DNA from: Nonomuraea indica
GTDB lineage: Bacteria; Actinomycetota; Actinomycetes; Streptosporangiales; Streptosporangiaceae
Assembly (NCBI RefSeq): GCF_002850745.1
Contig: NZ_PJOK01000068.1
Location: forward strand, 62,001 to 126,000
Direction: 5' to 3'
Length of the DNA stretch: 64,000 nt
Both the position numbers and the translations under genes were made by a program. The stretch's first letter is position 1. Each line of letters starts with the position of its first letter. The notes beneath the pieces are model-generated. The model ran no database searches, was not told the DNA's origin, and saw nothing but the letters and a program-made list of their open reading frames with translations. Shown in pieces: positions 1-9,039 of the stretch.

Positions 1-1
1 C

Positions 2-676
2 GGCGGCTACCCGTGGTTCTTCGACGCCACGGTGGTGTGGCGCGACACCTTCCCCTGGCTGGGCGACGCCCCCAGGCTGGCCGACTGCCTCGCCCCCGGC
101 CTGCGCCGGCGGCTGCGCCCCGCCCAGGTCGAGCGGGACCGCTACAGGACGCTCCTGGCGCGGGTGCCACGGCTCGACGGCGAGGACGGGCTGCAGGCGC
201 GGATGCGGGAGGTGCTCTACCTCAGCATGCAGGGGCCGCTGGCGTACCTGCTGGACCGGGTGGACCGGATGAGCATGGCGAGCGGCCTGGAGGTCAGGGT
301 GCCCTTCTGCGACCACCGGCTGGTGGAGTACGTCTGGAACGTGCCGTGGGCGATGAAGACCGCCGACGGCAGGGAGAAGAGCCTGCTGCGCGCCGCCGTC
401 CGCGACGTGCTGCCCGCCAAGGTGCTCGGCCGGGCCAAGAGCGGCTACCCGGCCAGCCACGACCCCGGATACGGCGACGCCGTACGCGCCCAGGTGCGTG
501 ACCTCCTGCGTGACCCGGACTCGCCGCTGCGTGAGGCGCTGGACCTGGACCGGGTGCGGGCGCTGGCCGGCAGCGAACGCGACACCATGGTGTTCGCCGA
601 CACGGCGCACATGCTGCTGCCACTGGTCGAGACCGACGCGTGGATGCGGGCCTACGGTGTCGAACTGGCCGCCTGA
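2..676 (+). CDS. Asparagine synthase-like amidotransferase, C-terminal part (5' truncated)
   Basis: The reading frame is open from the window edge and ends at TGA 674-676, so only about 224 C-terminal residues are present. They match the synthetase half of class B asparagine synthetases: the segment LDRVDRMSMASGLEVRVPF is the family's conserved stretch, followed by the helical tail. The N-terminal glutaminase domain with its Cys2 nucleophile and the PP-loop would lie outside the window. The family activates an aspartate-type carboxylate with ATP and amidates it. AsnB paralogues also act as tailoring amide or lactam synthetases in peptide clusters, and the NRPS next door makes that reading plausible. 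Substrate is unknown. A DUF885 gene follows with overlap or a gap of a few tens of bases. Confidence 0.85.
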   Translation, partial: GGYPWFFDATVVWRDTFPWLGDAPRLADCLAPGLRRRLRPAQVERDRYRTLLARVPRLDGEDGLQARMREVLYLSMQGPLAYLLDRVDRMSMASGLEVRVPFCDHRLVEYVWNVPWAMKTADGREKSLLRAAVRDVLPAKVLGRAKSGYPASHDPGYGDAVRAQVRDLLRDPDSPLREALDLDRVRALAGSERDTMVFADTAHMLLPLVETDAWMRAYGVELAA

Positions 677-2324
677 CCCGGCCCCGGCGGCCACCCGCGC
701 GGACCGGCCCGCCGATCCCGTGCTGGAGCTGGCCACCCGGTTCTGGGCCTGGCGCGCGGTGCACCAGCCGCGCACCCGCGACGACATCCCGCGCATCGAA
801 CGCCCCGCCGGATGGCTGCCCCGCTGGAGCCCCGCCGACGTGCGCCGCAAACGCGCCGAACTGGGCGGGATGGAGGCCCGCCTGGCCAGGACGGCGTCCG
901 GCCCGCCACCGTCGCCCGCCACGGAGGTCGACCTGCGCCTGCTCGGCAGCGCGATGGCCCGCGCCCGCTGGGAGCTGGACCAGCTGCGGCTGTGGCAGCG
1001 CCACCCGGGGTTCTACCTCGACCAGTCCCTGGGTCCCGTCTTCGACCTGCTGCTGATCCCCCACCCGTTCGACCGTTCCCGCTGCGCGGACCTGCTGCGC
1101 CATCTGGACGCGGTGCCCACCGTGCTCACCACCGGCCTCGACGCCGTCCGCCCGCACGCCGTGGACGCCTTCACCCGCCTCACCGTCCAGGAGCTGGACG
1201 GCATCGGGGACAGGCTGGCGACCGTCGCCGACGAGCTGACCGGAGCACTGCCCCTCGCGCTGACCGGCCGCTTCCGCAGGGCGGCGGCGACGGCGGGCCG
1301 CGCGCTGGAGCAGTACCGCGCGGCCCTGCGCCGCCTGCCGCCCAACGACCGGCCGGTCAGCGCGGGGGCCGAGGCGTTCGGCTACTTCCTGTCCCGCGTG
1401 GCGCTGCTGCCGTACACCCCGCAGGAGCTGATCGCCCTCGGCCGGCGCGAGTACGAGCGCGCCCGCGCCCGCGAAGCCGCCGAGGAGACACGCTGCGGCC
1501 CGCCTCCGCCCCTGCCGCGCAACGCCCGCGAGCAGGTCGCGGCCCAGCGCGACGCCGAGCTGCGGGTCCGCCGCTTCTACCGCGAGCACGACCTGCTCAC
1601 CCAGCCGGACTGGCTACCCCACTACCGCACCGCTCCCCTGCCCGCCCACCTGGCTCCGCTGGCCTGGCTCGGCATCACCGACGACCTGACCTCGCCGGCC
1701 CGGCTGACCGAGCACGCGACGAGCTACGTCCCCGAACCCGCACCCGACCTGCCGTTCTTCCACCACGCCAACGCGGTGGACCCGCTGCTGGGCATCATCC
1801 ACGAGGGCGCCCACCACCAGCAGCTCGCCCTGTCCTGGTCACAGGCGGGACCGGTGCGCCGGCACTACCACGACTCGGCGCCCAACGAAGGCGTCGCCTT
1901 CTACAACGAGGAACTGCTGCTCAACCACGGCCTGCTCGACGCCAACCCGCACGCCCGCAGGATCGCCTGCACCTTCATGCGCCTGCGCGCGCTGCGCGTG
2001 GAGGTCGACGTCGAGCTGGCCACGGGCGCCATCGGGCTGGCCGAGGCCGCGCAGCGGCTGGCGCGCGGCGCGTCGGTGGACGCCGCGACCGCCTGGCAGG
2101 AGGCGGCCTGGTTCGCCGCCACCCCCGGCCAGGGGCTGTCCTACCAGGTCGGCAAGGCCCAGATCGAGCGCCTGGTGGCCGGGGCACGCGAGCGGGACGG
2201 CTTCCGCCTGCGTGACGTGCACGACTACCTGTGGCGCAACGGCAACGTGCCGATCGCGCTGCTGCGCTGGGAGTATCTGGGCCTGCGCGACGACCTCGAC
2301 CGCGCTACCGGCCCGGACCGCTGA
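657..2324 (+). CDS. DUF885 family protein, putative zinc metallopeptidase
   Basis: About 555 residues. A zinc-type motif HEGAHHQQ lies near residue 382, the DUF885-typical NEGVAFYNEEL block near 410, and a late block PGQGLSYQVGK. Together these identify the DUF885 family, which resembles HExxH metallopeptidases; biochemical data for the family are sparse. No signal peptide is seen, so it is probably cytosolic. Start is uncertain: GTG 657 overlaps the upstream gene by 20 bases and suggests translational coupling, while GTG 720 gives a more family-like N-terminus; neither has a strong ribosome site. It may process or degrade peptides made by the neighbouring NRPS, but that rests on position only. 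Its last 20 bases overlap the convergent NRPS gene. Confidence 0.85.
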   Translation: MSNWPPDPAPAATRADRPADPVLELATRFWAWRAVHQPRTRDDIPRIERPAGWLPRWSPADVRRKRAELGGMEARLARTASGPPPSPATEVDLRLLGSAMARARWELDQLRLWQRHPGFYLDQSLGPVFDLLLIPHPFDRSRCADLLRHLDAVPTVLTTGLDAVRPHAVDAFTRLTVQELDGIGDRLATVADELTGALPLALTGRFRRAAATAGRALEQYRAALRRLPPNDRPVSAGAEAFGYFLSRVALLPYTPQELIALGRREYERARAREAAEETRCGPPPPLPRNAREQVAAQRDAELRVRRFYREHDLLTQPDWLPHYRTAPLPAHLAPLAWLGITDDLTSPARLTEHATSYVPEPAPDLPFFHHANAVDPLLGIIHEGAHHQQLALSWSQAGPVRRHYHDSAPNEGVAFYNEELLLNHGLLDANPHARRIACTFMRLRALRVEVDVELATGAIGLAEAAQRLARGASVDAATAWQEAAWFAATPGQGLSYQVGKAQIERLVAGARERDGFRLRDVHDYLWRNGNVPIALLRWEYLGLRDDLDRATGPDR

Positions 2325-5300
2325 CCGGCCGGTCCGGTCGCGCGCAGCCGGAGCGCAGCACCGCCTCGTACTGCTCGGCCAGCCCCTCGGCCGTGGCCGG
2401 GTCGAACAGCGCCCGCGCGTATTCCAGCTCGACCTTGTACCCGCCGTCGAGCCGCTCCTCCACCTCCAGCGACAGATCCACGCTGGTGCCGCGCGGCTCG
2501 ACGGGCAGCGCGGTCACCGTCAGCCCCGGCAGCTCCAGCGACGACTGGGCCGTCATGGTGAACAGCGTGTCGAAGATCGGATGCCTGGACAGGTCGCGCG
2601 GCGGCGACAGCCGCTCCACGACGCGCTCGAACGGCACCCGCTGATGCTCGTACGCCGCCATCGCCCGCTCGCCCACCCGCGCCACGAGCTCACCGAAGGT
2701 CACCTCCGCAGGCACGGCGACACGCAGCGCCAAGGTGTTGACGAAGCACCCGATGAGCTCCTGCGTCTCCGGCAGGTCACGGCCCGCCGCGGGCGTGCCG
2801 ACGACGATGTCACGCCGGCCGCTCCTGGCCGCCAGCACCGCCGCGTAGGCCGCGAACAGCACCATGAACGGCGTCACCGACTCCCGCCTGGCCAGCTCCC
2901 GCACCCGGCCGGCCAGGTCGCGCGGGAGCAGGCGGCGGACCAGGCCCGCGGAGGTGTCCCACACGCGGGGGCGCGGCCGGTCGGCCGGCAGGTCCAGCGG
3001 GCGGACCCCGGTCAGGGCCGCCACCAAGGAGTCGAGCATCGGCTCCCACGAGGCGCCCGCCTCCCAGGTGGCGTAGTCGGCGTACTGGACCGGCAGGTCC
3101 TTCAGCTGCCCCCTCCCGGCGTACAGGCGTTCCAGCTCGCGGTCGAACAGCCGCAGCGACCAGCCGTCCGAGGCGATGTGGTGCACCACGGTCACCAGGA
3201 GGTGCTCCTCGGGAGCCAGGCGGATCAGCCCAGCCCGGAAGACGGGCCCCTTCGCCAGGTCGAAGGGCGTGAAACAGGTCCGTTCCACCAGGTCGGCCGC
3301 GTGCCGCTCACGCTCGGCCGGCGGCAGGCCGGCCAGGTCGGTGAACGGCAGGTCGTACGGCGCGGGCGGGTCGACGACCTGCACGGGGCCGTCGCGCAGG
3401 TCGGCGTAGCGGGTGCGGAGCGTCTCATGGCGGGCGAGGACGCCGGACAGGGCCGCAGTGAGGGCGCGGACGTCCAGCGGGCCGCGCAGCCGCACCACCT
3501 GCGGCAGGTGGTAGTCCAGGCGGCCGGGCTGGAGCTGGTCCAGGAACCACAGCCGGGCCTGCGCCGAGGAGAGCGGCGGCGGGTCGGCCCTGACGGTGGC
3601 GGCCAGCTCGCGCGACCTGCCGTCCGCGTGCACCTGGGAGATCGCCTCGGCCTGCCCGGCGACGGTCGGGGCGGCCAGGACGTGCCGGACGGTGACCTCG
3701 ACGCCGAAGGCCGCCCGCATGCGGGCCGCGATCCGCGTGGCCAGCAGTGAATGGCCGCCCAGCGCGAACAGGTCGTCGTCGGCGTTGACCCGCTCCACGC
3801 CCAGGACGTCGGCCCAGATGGCGGCGATGACCTGCTCGGCGTGGGTGCTCGGCGGCCTGCCCGGCCGCGTCCCGGCCCCCGCCGCATCCCCCGCCGCGTC
3901 TTCCGGCGCGGGCAGGGCGGCGCGGTTGAGCTTGCCGCTGGTCGTGGTGGGCAGCGCCGCCATCGGCAGGTACAGGGACGGGACGAGGTAGGCGGGCAGT
4001 TCCCGGCGGACGGCCGCGCTCAGCCGCGCCGGGTCCGGTGCGGCGTCGGCGTCGGCGTCGGCGACGATGTAGGCGACCAGGCGCGGGTCGCGCACCTCGC
4101 GGTCGTCGCCCAGGCTGCGCAGCGCGACGGCGGCGGCGCGCACGCCCGGCTGGCGCATCAGCACCGCCTCGATCTCGGCGGGCTCCACCCGGACGCCGCG
4201 GACCTTGATCTGGTCGTCGGCGCGTCCCAGGTAGACGATCTGCCCGTCGGCCCGCATCCTGCCCAGGTCGCCGGTCCGGTAGAGGCGGGCGCCCGGCTCG
4301 CCGTACGGGTCGGGCAGGAAACGCTCGGCCGTCATCGCGGGCCGGTTCAGGTAGCCGCGCGCCAGCCCCACACCGCCCACGCAGATCTCGCCCTGCGCGC
4401 CGGTCGGCACCGGGTCCAGCTCCTCATCGAGCAGGTGGACGCGTTTGTTGGCGATGGGCCGCCCGATCGGCGGGCGCGCGCCGGGCTCGGCGGGGCAGGG
4501 GTAGGCCATCGCGCAGTGCGTCTCCGAGGGGCCGTACTGGTTGTGCAGCGCGATCTGCGCGGCCGACAGCAGCCAGCGGACGGCCGGCGTGAGCGAGAAC
4601 AGCTCGCCGGCCACCGTCACCTCGGCCAGCGACGCCGGGACCCGCCCCTCCTGCCGCCAGCGGCGGGCCAGGTGGTCGAGCATGGTCGGGGTGGTGATGA
4701 GCTGCTGCACGTCCGCCGCCTCCACCCACCCGGCCAGACGCTCGGGGTCGCCGTGGAAACCCGCGGGCGGGATCGCCACCTCACCGCCCGAGGCCAGCGT
4801 GATGAAGATCTCCTGGAAGCTCACGTCGAAGCCGAGCGAGGCCAGCTGCGCGGTGCGGACGCCGTGCAGTTGCGTCCTCGCCTGCCAGGTGATCAGGTTG
4901 ACCAGCGCGTCGTGCGGCAGGGCGACGCTCTTGGGCGTGCCCGTCGAACCTGACGTGGTCAGGACATAGGCCAGATTCTCCGGGTACGCGAGCGGCGCGG
5001 GGTCGTGGTCGGGGCCCGCACCGTCCACGTCCACGACCGGCGTCCCCGCGGGCGCCGCCGGACGGGACGCGGCGTCGCTCACCACGGCACGCAGCCGGAC
5101 GCCCGCCGCGATCCGCGCCAGCCGCTCGACCGGGTGCGCCGGGTCGAGCGGGACGTAGGCCGCGCCCGCCTTCAACACGCCGAGCAGAGCGGTCGTGGCG
5201 GCCATCCCGTTGGGCAGCAGGACACCCACGAGATCGTCAGGGCCGATGCCCAGCGCCCGCAGCCGGTGCGCGAGGCGGTTGGCGGCCCGGTTCACCTCCC

Positions 5301-8300
5301 GATAGGTGCGAACCTGCCCGTCGGCGGACACGGCCGTCCGCTCCGGGGTCCGGCGGGCGTGCTCCTCCACCAGCTCGTGGACACAGGCGTCCTTCCGGTA
5401 CGGCGCGTCCGTACGGTTCCAGCGGGCCAGCCGTGCCTCCTCGGCCCGCGTCCGCAGGGTCAGCGCCGAGACCCGCTCCTCCGGCCGGGCGGCGGCCAGC
5501 GAGCCCAGCAGGGTCAGGTACTGGGCCAGCAGCCGCTCCGCGGTGGCGGCGTCGAACAACTCGGTCGAGTACTCCAGCTCGGCCATCGACCGGTGCTCCT
5601 TGAGCGTGAGCACCAGGTCGAAACGGCTCAGCCCGGACTCCACGGCGATCTCCTCGGTGTCCAGACCGCCGAGCCGCAGCGCCCCGGTCTCGGCGCCCTC
5701 GAGGTTGAGCATCACCTGGAACAGCGGATGCCTGCCGTACTGGCGGGGTGGCCGCAGCTCCTCCACCAGCCGGTCGAACGGCACCTCCTGGCGGGCCTGG
5801 GCCTCCATCGCCACCTTGTGCGCCTGGTCGAGCAGCGCCCCGACGGTCGGCGCGCGCGACAGGTCCAGCCGCAGGACCAGCGTGTTGACGAAGAACCCGA
5901 TGAGCTCCTCCAGCTCGCGCCGGTCACGCCCGGCCGACGGGACGCCGACGACGACGTCGCGGGTGGCGGCGTGCCTGCCGAGCAGCACGGCGAAAGCGCC
6001 GAACACGGCGGCGAAGAACGTGACCCGCCGGCGGGCGCACAGCGCGCGCAGCCCCTCCATCACCTCGGCCGGGATCGCGCCGGTCAGGTGCGCGCCCCTG
6101 CCGGTGGGCCGCTCCGGCCTGGGCCGGTCCGGCAAGGGGGTGACCTGCTCCGGCAGGCCCGCCAGCTGCCCGCGCCAGTAGGCGAGGTGGGCCTCACGGT
6201 CGCTGCCGCGCTCCCACAGGGCGTAGTCGGCGAACCGGAGCGGCGGCGCAGGCCGGGCGCCGCCTTCGTAGGCGGTGGCCAGGTCCCGCAGGAACACCCC
6301 CTGCGACCAGCCGTCGAAGATCAGATGGTGCCACTGGAACAGCACCAGATGCTCGACGGGTGACACCACGGCCAGCGTGGCCCGCATGAGCGGGCCGTCG
6401 CACAGGTCGAAGGGCCTGGCCGCGGCTTCGGTCAGCAGCTTGACGGCCACCTGCGGCGACCCGCCGGCGTCGTGCACGGCCAGCGCCACGTCCCGCGCTG
6501 CCGAGACCCGCTGCACCGGCTCGCCGTCCCGCACGCGGATCACGGTCCTGAGCACGTCGTGGCGGTCGGCGACCGCCTGCAGGGCGCTTCGCAGCCGGCC
6601 GTCATCCAGCGGGCCACGTACGCGGTAGGCGGCCAGCGTGCTGTTCAGGCCGCTGACGCCGCTCTCCTCCTCCACGAACCACAGACGGCGCTGCCCCGCC
6701 GACAGCGGAACCTCGTCCACGGCGCCCCTGCGCGGAATCTCCCCCGCCCCGCCCCCGCCCCCGCCCGCGCCCCCGCCCGCGCCGGCGAGCGCGGCCAGCG
6801 CCCGCGCCTGGCCCGCCGGGGTGGGGTCGGCCAGGAGCGCGGAGATCGGCACGTCGGCGCCGGTCGCGGCGCGCAGCCGGGAGGCGAGCCTGGTGGCGAT
6901 GAGCGAGTGGCCGCCGAGGTCGAAGAAGTCATCGTCCACCCCGACCTCGGGCAGGGCGAAGACCTCCCGCCACGCCCGCGCCACGATGTGCTCGGCGGCC
7001 GTGCGCGGCGCGAGCGCCGGCCCGGCCTGCTCCTCCCACCGCGGCTCCGGCAGCCGGGAGCGGTCCACCTTCCCGTTGAGCGTCAGGGGCAGCGCCGCCA
7101 CGGTGACGAACGTGGCGGGGATCATGTAGGAGGGCAGGCGGCGGCGCAGGACATCGCGGAGCTCGACCCGGTCCACCCCGACCCGGTCCACCCCCGCCCC
7201 CGCCTCCGGCACGAGATAGGCCACCAGGCGGGCCTCCCCCGCCGGTCCCGGGCGGGCCACGACGACGGCGCGGGCGACGGCGGGATGGGCGGCCAGGGCT
7301 GCCTCGACCTCCCCCGCCTCCACACGGAACCCGCGGATCTTGATCTGGTGGTCGGTCCGCCCCACGATCTCGACACCGCCCGACGCCAGGCGCCGTGCCA
7401 CGTCCCCCGTGCGGTAAAGACGGCCACCCGGCGGGCCGAAGGGGTCGGGCAGGAAACGCTCCGCGGTCAGCGCGGGCCGCCCGAGATAGCCGCGGGCCAG
7501 CCCGAGCCCGCCGATGTACAGCTCTCCCTCCCCGCCGCCGGGCACCGGCCGCAGGTCCGCGTCCAGGATGTGGATCGAGGTCGCGGCCACCGGCGCCCAG
7601 TCGTCGCGACCCACGCGGGCGGTGGTGGACCAGATCGTGGTCTCGGTCGGTCCATACAGGTCCCACGCGGGCCCGCCGTGCCCGGCGAACCACGCCGCGA
7701 GGTCGGGCGGCAGCTTCTCCCCGCCGCACAGGATCGTGAAGCCGTCCGGTGGGCGCCAGCCGATGTCCTGGAGCATCCGCCAGGTGGCGGGTGTGGCCTG
7801 CATGACCGACGCGCCGGTGCCGTCGATGAGCGCGGCCAGCCGCACCGGATCGCTGGTCTGGCCGCCGTGGGCGACGACCACGTGCGCCCCCTCCAGCAGG
7901 GGCAGGAAAAGCTCCAGCGCGGCGATGTCGAAGCACACCGTCGTCACCGCGACCAGCGTCGCGCCAGGCGGCATCCCCGGCCGCCGCCGCATCGACAGCA
8001 GCAGGTTCGACAGCGCGCGATGCGAGATCATCACGCCCTTGGGGCGGCCGGTGGAGCCGGAGGTGTAGATCACGTACGCCAGGTCGTCCGGGCGCGGCGA
8101 GACCGGGGCGATGGTCGGGGCGGTGGTCGCGCCGCCGGCCGCGGCCTCGGCGTACGGCACCGGGCGCGCCGTACCCAGGTCGAAGCCGACGCGGTCGGTG
8201 AGGATCAGCCGCACCCCCGCGTCCTCGACCATCGACGCCAGCCGCGCGCCGGGAAAGGAGGGGTCCAGCGGGACGTAGGCCGCGCCGCACCGCAGCACGC

Positions 8301-8511
8301 CCAGCAGCGCCGCCACCAGGTCCACGCCGCGGTCCATGAGCACGCCCACCAGGTGGCCGGGGCCTGCCCCGAGCCCGGCCAGGTGCGCGGCCACGCGGTC
8401 GGCGCGGTCGAGCAGGTCGCGGTAGGACAGGCGCGCGTCGCGGCAGGAGACGGCCACGGCCTCGCCCATGGCGCGAGCCCGTTCGGCGAACAGATCGGGG
8501 AAGGGTCTCAT
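2305..8511 (-). CDS. Non-ribosomal peptide synthetase, A-T-C-A-T-C, no thioesterase
   Basis: 2068 residues. Approximate order: A1 (1-500; core YTSGSTGRPKG near 145, YGPTETTIW near 287, NGKVDR near 480), T1 (LGGHSL, 535), C1 (600-1010; HHLIFDG near 727), A2 (1060-1540; TSGSTGTPKS, YGPSETHC), T2 (LGGHSL, 1588), C2 (1640-2060; HHIASDG near 1780). The pocket residues of A1, aligned by eye to GrsA-Phe, read D-I-L-Q-L-G-L-I-W-K, the known glycine code. The A2 code (approximately D-V-Q-x-T-A-Q-C-A-K) matches none I recognise. A1 lacks a preceding C domain, so this is a starter subunit. It ends in an apparently active C domain with no thioesterase or reductase, so release onto a free amine or hand-over to another subunit is expected. 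No MbtH gene is in the window. Start ATG 8511 has no clear Shine-Dalgarno. Confidence 0.96.
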   Translation of the reverse strand: MRPFPDLFAERARAMGEAVAVSCRDARLSYRDLLDRADRVAAHLAGLGAGPGHLVGVLMDRGVDLVAALLGVLRCGAAYVPLDPSFPGARLASMVEDAGVRLILTDRVGFDLGTARPVPYAEAAAGGATTAPTIAPVSPRPDDLAYVIYTSGSTGRPKGVMISHRALSNLLLSMRRRPGMPPGATLVAVTTVCFDIAALELFLPLLEGAHVVVAHGGQTSDPVRLAALIDGTGASVMQATPATWRMLQDIGWRPPDGFTILCGGEKLPPDLAAWFAGHGGPAWDLYGPTETTIWSTTARVGRDDWAPVAATSIHILDADLRPVPGGGEGELYIGGLGLARGYLGRPALTAERFLPDPFGPPGGRLYRTGDVARRLASGGVEIVGRTDHQIKIRGFRVEAGEVEAALAAHPAVARAVVVARPGPAGEARLVAYLVPEAGAGVDRVGVDRVELRDVLRRRLPSYMIPATFVTVAALPLTLNGKVDRSRLPEPRWEEQAGPALAPRTAAEHIVARAWREVFALPEVGVDDDFFDLGGHSLIATRLASRLRAATGADVPISALLADPTPAGQARALAALAGAGGGAGGGGGGAGEIPRRGAVDEVPLSAGQRRLWFVEEESGVSGLNSTLAAYRVRGPLDDGRLRSALQAVADRHDVLRTVIRVRDGEPVQRVSAARDVALAVHDAGGSPQVAVKLLTEAAARPFDLCDGPLMRATLAVVSPVEHLVLFQWHHLIFDGWSQGVFLRDLATAYEGGARPAPPLRFADYALWERGSDREAHLAYWRGQLAGLPEQVTPLPDRPRPERPTGRGAHLTGAIPAEVMEGLRALCARRRVTFFAAVFGAFAVLLGRHAATRDVVVGVPSAGRDRRELEELIGFFVNTLVLRLDLSRAPTVGALLDQAHKVAMEAQARQEVPFDRLVEELRPPRQYGRHPLFQVMLNLEGAETGALRLGGLDTEEIAVESGLSRFDLVLTLKEHRSMAELEYSTELFDAATAERLLAQYLTLLGSLAAARPEERVSALTLRTRAEEARLARWNRTDAPYRKDACVHELVEEHARRTPERTAVSADGQVRTYREVNRAANRLAHRLRALGIGPDDLVGVLLPNGMAATTALLGVLKAGAAYVPLDPAHPVERLARIAAGVRLRAVVSDAASRPAAPAGTPVVDVDGAGPDHDPAPLAYPENLAYVLTTSGSTGTPKSVALPHDALVNLITWQARTQLHGVRTAQLASLGFDVSFQEIFITLASGGEVAIPPAGFHGDPERLAGWVEAADVQQLITTPTMLDHLARRWRQEGRVPASLAEVTVAGELFSLTPAVRWLLSAAQIALHNQYGPSETHCAMAYPCPAEPGARPPIGRPIANKRVHLLDEELDPVPTGAQGEICVGGVGLARGYLNRPAMTAERFLPDPYGEPGARLYRTGDLGRMRADGQIVYLGRADDQIKVRGVRVEPAEIEAVLMRQPGVRAAAVALRSLGDDREVRDPRLVAYIVADADADAAPDPARLSAAVRRELPAYLVPSLYLPMAALPTTTSGKLNRAALPAPEDAAGDAAGAGTRPGRPPSTHAEQVIAAIWADVLGVERVNADDDLFALGGHSLLATRIAARMRAAFGVEVTVRHVLAAPTVAGQAEAISQVHADGRSRELAATVRADPPPLSSAQARLWFLDQLQPGRLDYHLPQVVRLRGPLDVRALTAALSGVLARHETLRTRYADLRDGPVQVVDPPAPYDLPFTDLAGLPPAERERHAADLVERTCFTPFDLAKGPVFRAGLIRLAPEEHLLVTVVHHIASDGWSLRLFDRELERLYAGRGQLKDLPVQYADYATWEAGASWEPMLDSLVAALTGVRPLDLPADRPRPRVWDTSAGLVRRLLPRDLAGRVRELARRESVTPFMVLFAAYAAVLAARSGRRDIVVGTPAAGRDLPETQELIGCFVNTLALRVAVPAEVTFGELVARVGERAMAAYEHQRVPFERVVERLSPPRDLSRHPIFDTLFTMTAQSSLELPGLTVTALPVEPRGTSVDLSLEVEERLDGGYKVELEYARALFDPATAEGLAEQYEAVLRSGCARPDRPVSGPGR
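2313..2337. terminator. Candidate bidirectional terminator between convergent genes
   Basis: An inverted repeat with 8-bp arms CCGGACCG (2313-2320) and CGGTCCGG (2330-2337) encloses a 9-base loop. It lies exactly over the overlapping 3' ends of the DUF885 and NRPS genes. There is no T-tract, which is common for actinomycete terminators. Confidence 0.45.
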
Positions 8512-8850
8512 CAGAAAGCGCCCCGGTAGGTCGGAATCGAGTACGGGGAGATGTCACGCGCTGCACACGGCCGTCCGCGGGCCGGTTACCGGCCGTGGCG
8601 CCGCGGGCCACGCAGATGGCGAGTCCGGCGTCCGCCGGGACCATCGACGAGGTCATACTCCCCACCGTTCACGGAAATCTCGGGCCGGCCGGCCCCTTGC
8701 GGCGCACTGTGGCGCGCTCCGCTATCGCCGGGGTATCGGCCGGACATCCCCACCGGAGGCGGACCGATGATCGTGAGATAGGGCAGGCGCCTAGCTTCCT
8801 GCATGACCCGCCCACCAGGACGGGACCTCGACGGAAAAGGACGTGGCGTC
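8512..8850. promoter_or_regulatory. Divergent intergenic region, NRPS promoter side
   Basis: A 339-base stretch without a convincing gene lies between the NRPS start (leftward) and the small secreted peptide (rightward). It must hold promoters for both. I see no clear -35/-10 pair or operator, and open frames crossing it have no ribosome site or recognisable product. Confidence 0.35.
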
Positions 8851-9006
8851 ATGACCCCGGCTCTCAGTCGCATCCTGGCCCTCCTGTCCTGCGGGCTCGG
8901 CGTGGTCGCGGCGGCCCTGCCGGGGCAGTCCATCGCGACGGCCGGCGACACGGGCGCGCCGGTGACCGTCGTCGCCGGGATCCTCGGCAACACGGCATGG
9001 GACTGA
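8851..9006 (+). CDS. Small secreted peptide, unknown function
   Basis: A 51-residue frame starts at ATG 8851 with a good Shine-Dalgarno (AAAAGGA, about 9 bases upstream). The N-terminus is a signal peptide: MTPALSRI, then hydrophobic LALLSCGLGVVAAAL, with a likely cleavage after SIA. The remaining segment of about 21 residues contains VTVVAGILGN and ends TAWD. No family is recognised. It lies alone between the NRPS, transcribed away from it, and the SARP gene, which converges on it. It could be a cluster-associated peptide, a ribosomal precursor or a small cell-surface peptide. Nothing in the sequence decides between these. Confidence 0.55.
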   Translation: MTPALSRILALLSCGLGVVAAALPGQSIATAGDTGAPVTVVAGILGNTAWD

Positions 9007-9039
9007 CGGCTCACGCCGTCACGGCGGGCGATCGACGGT

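Noticed and set aside
294..1589. Long minus-strand open frame opposite the AsnB and DUF885 genes
   Set aside because: Composition is Gly/Ala/Arg-rich without any family motif; the plus-strand frames have clear families. It is a shadow frame of GC-rich DNA.
6740..6790. C-rich run that could form a G-quadruplex on the minus strand
   Set aside because: It encodes the Gly/Ala linker between T1 and C1 of the NRPS; in DNA this GC-rich such runs are expected.
7170..7206. Short direct repeat (GGGTGGACCGGGTC-like, twice)
   Set aside because: In-frame Gly-Val-Asp-Arg duplication in the A1 C-terminal subdomain; minor, no sign of function.
2212..8529. Series of long plus-strand frames opposite the NRPS
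   Set aside because: They carry no motifs, and the minus strand encodes complete NRPS domains through the whole interval.
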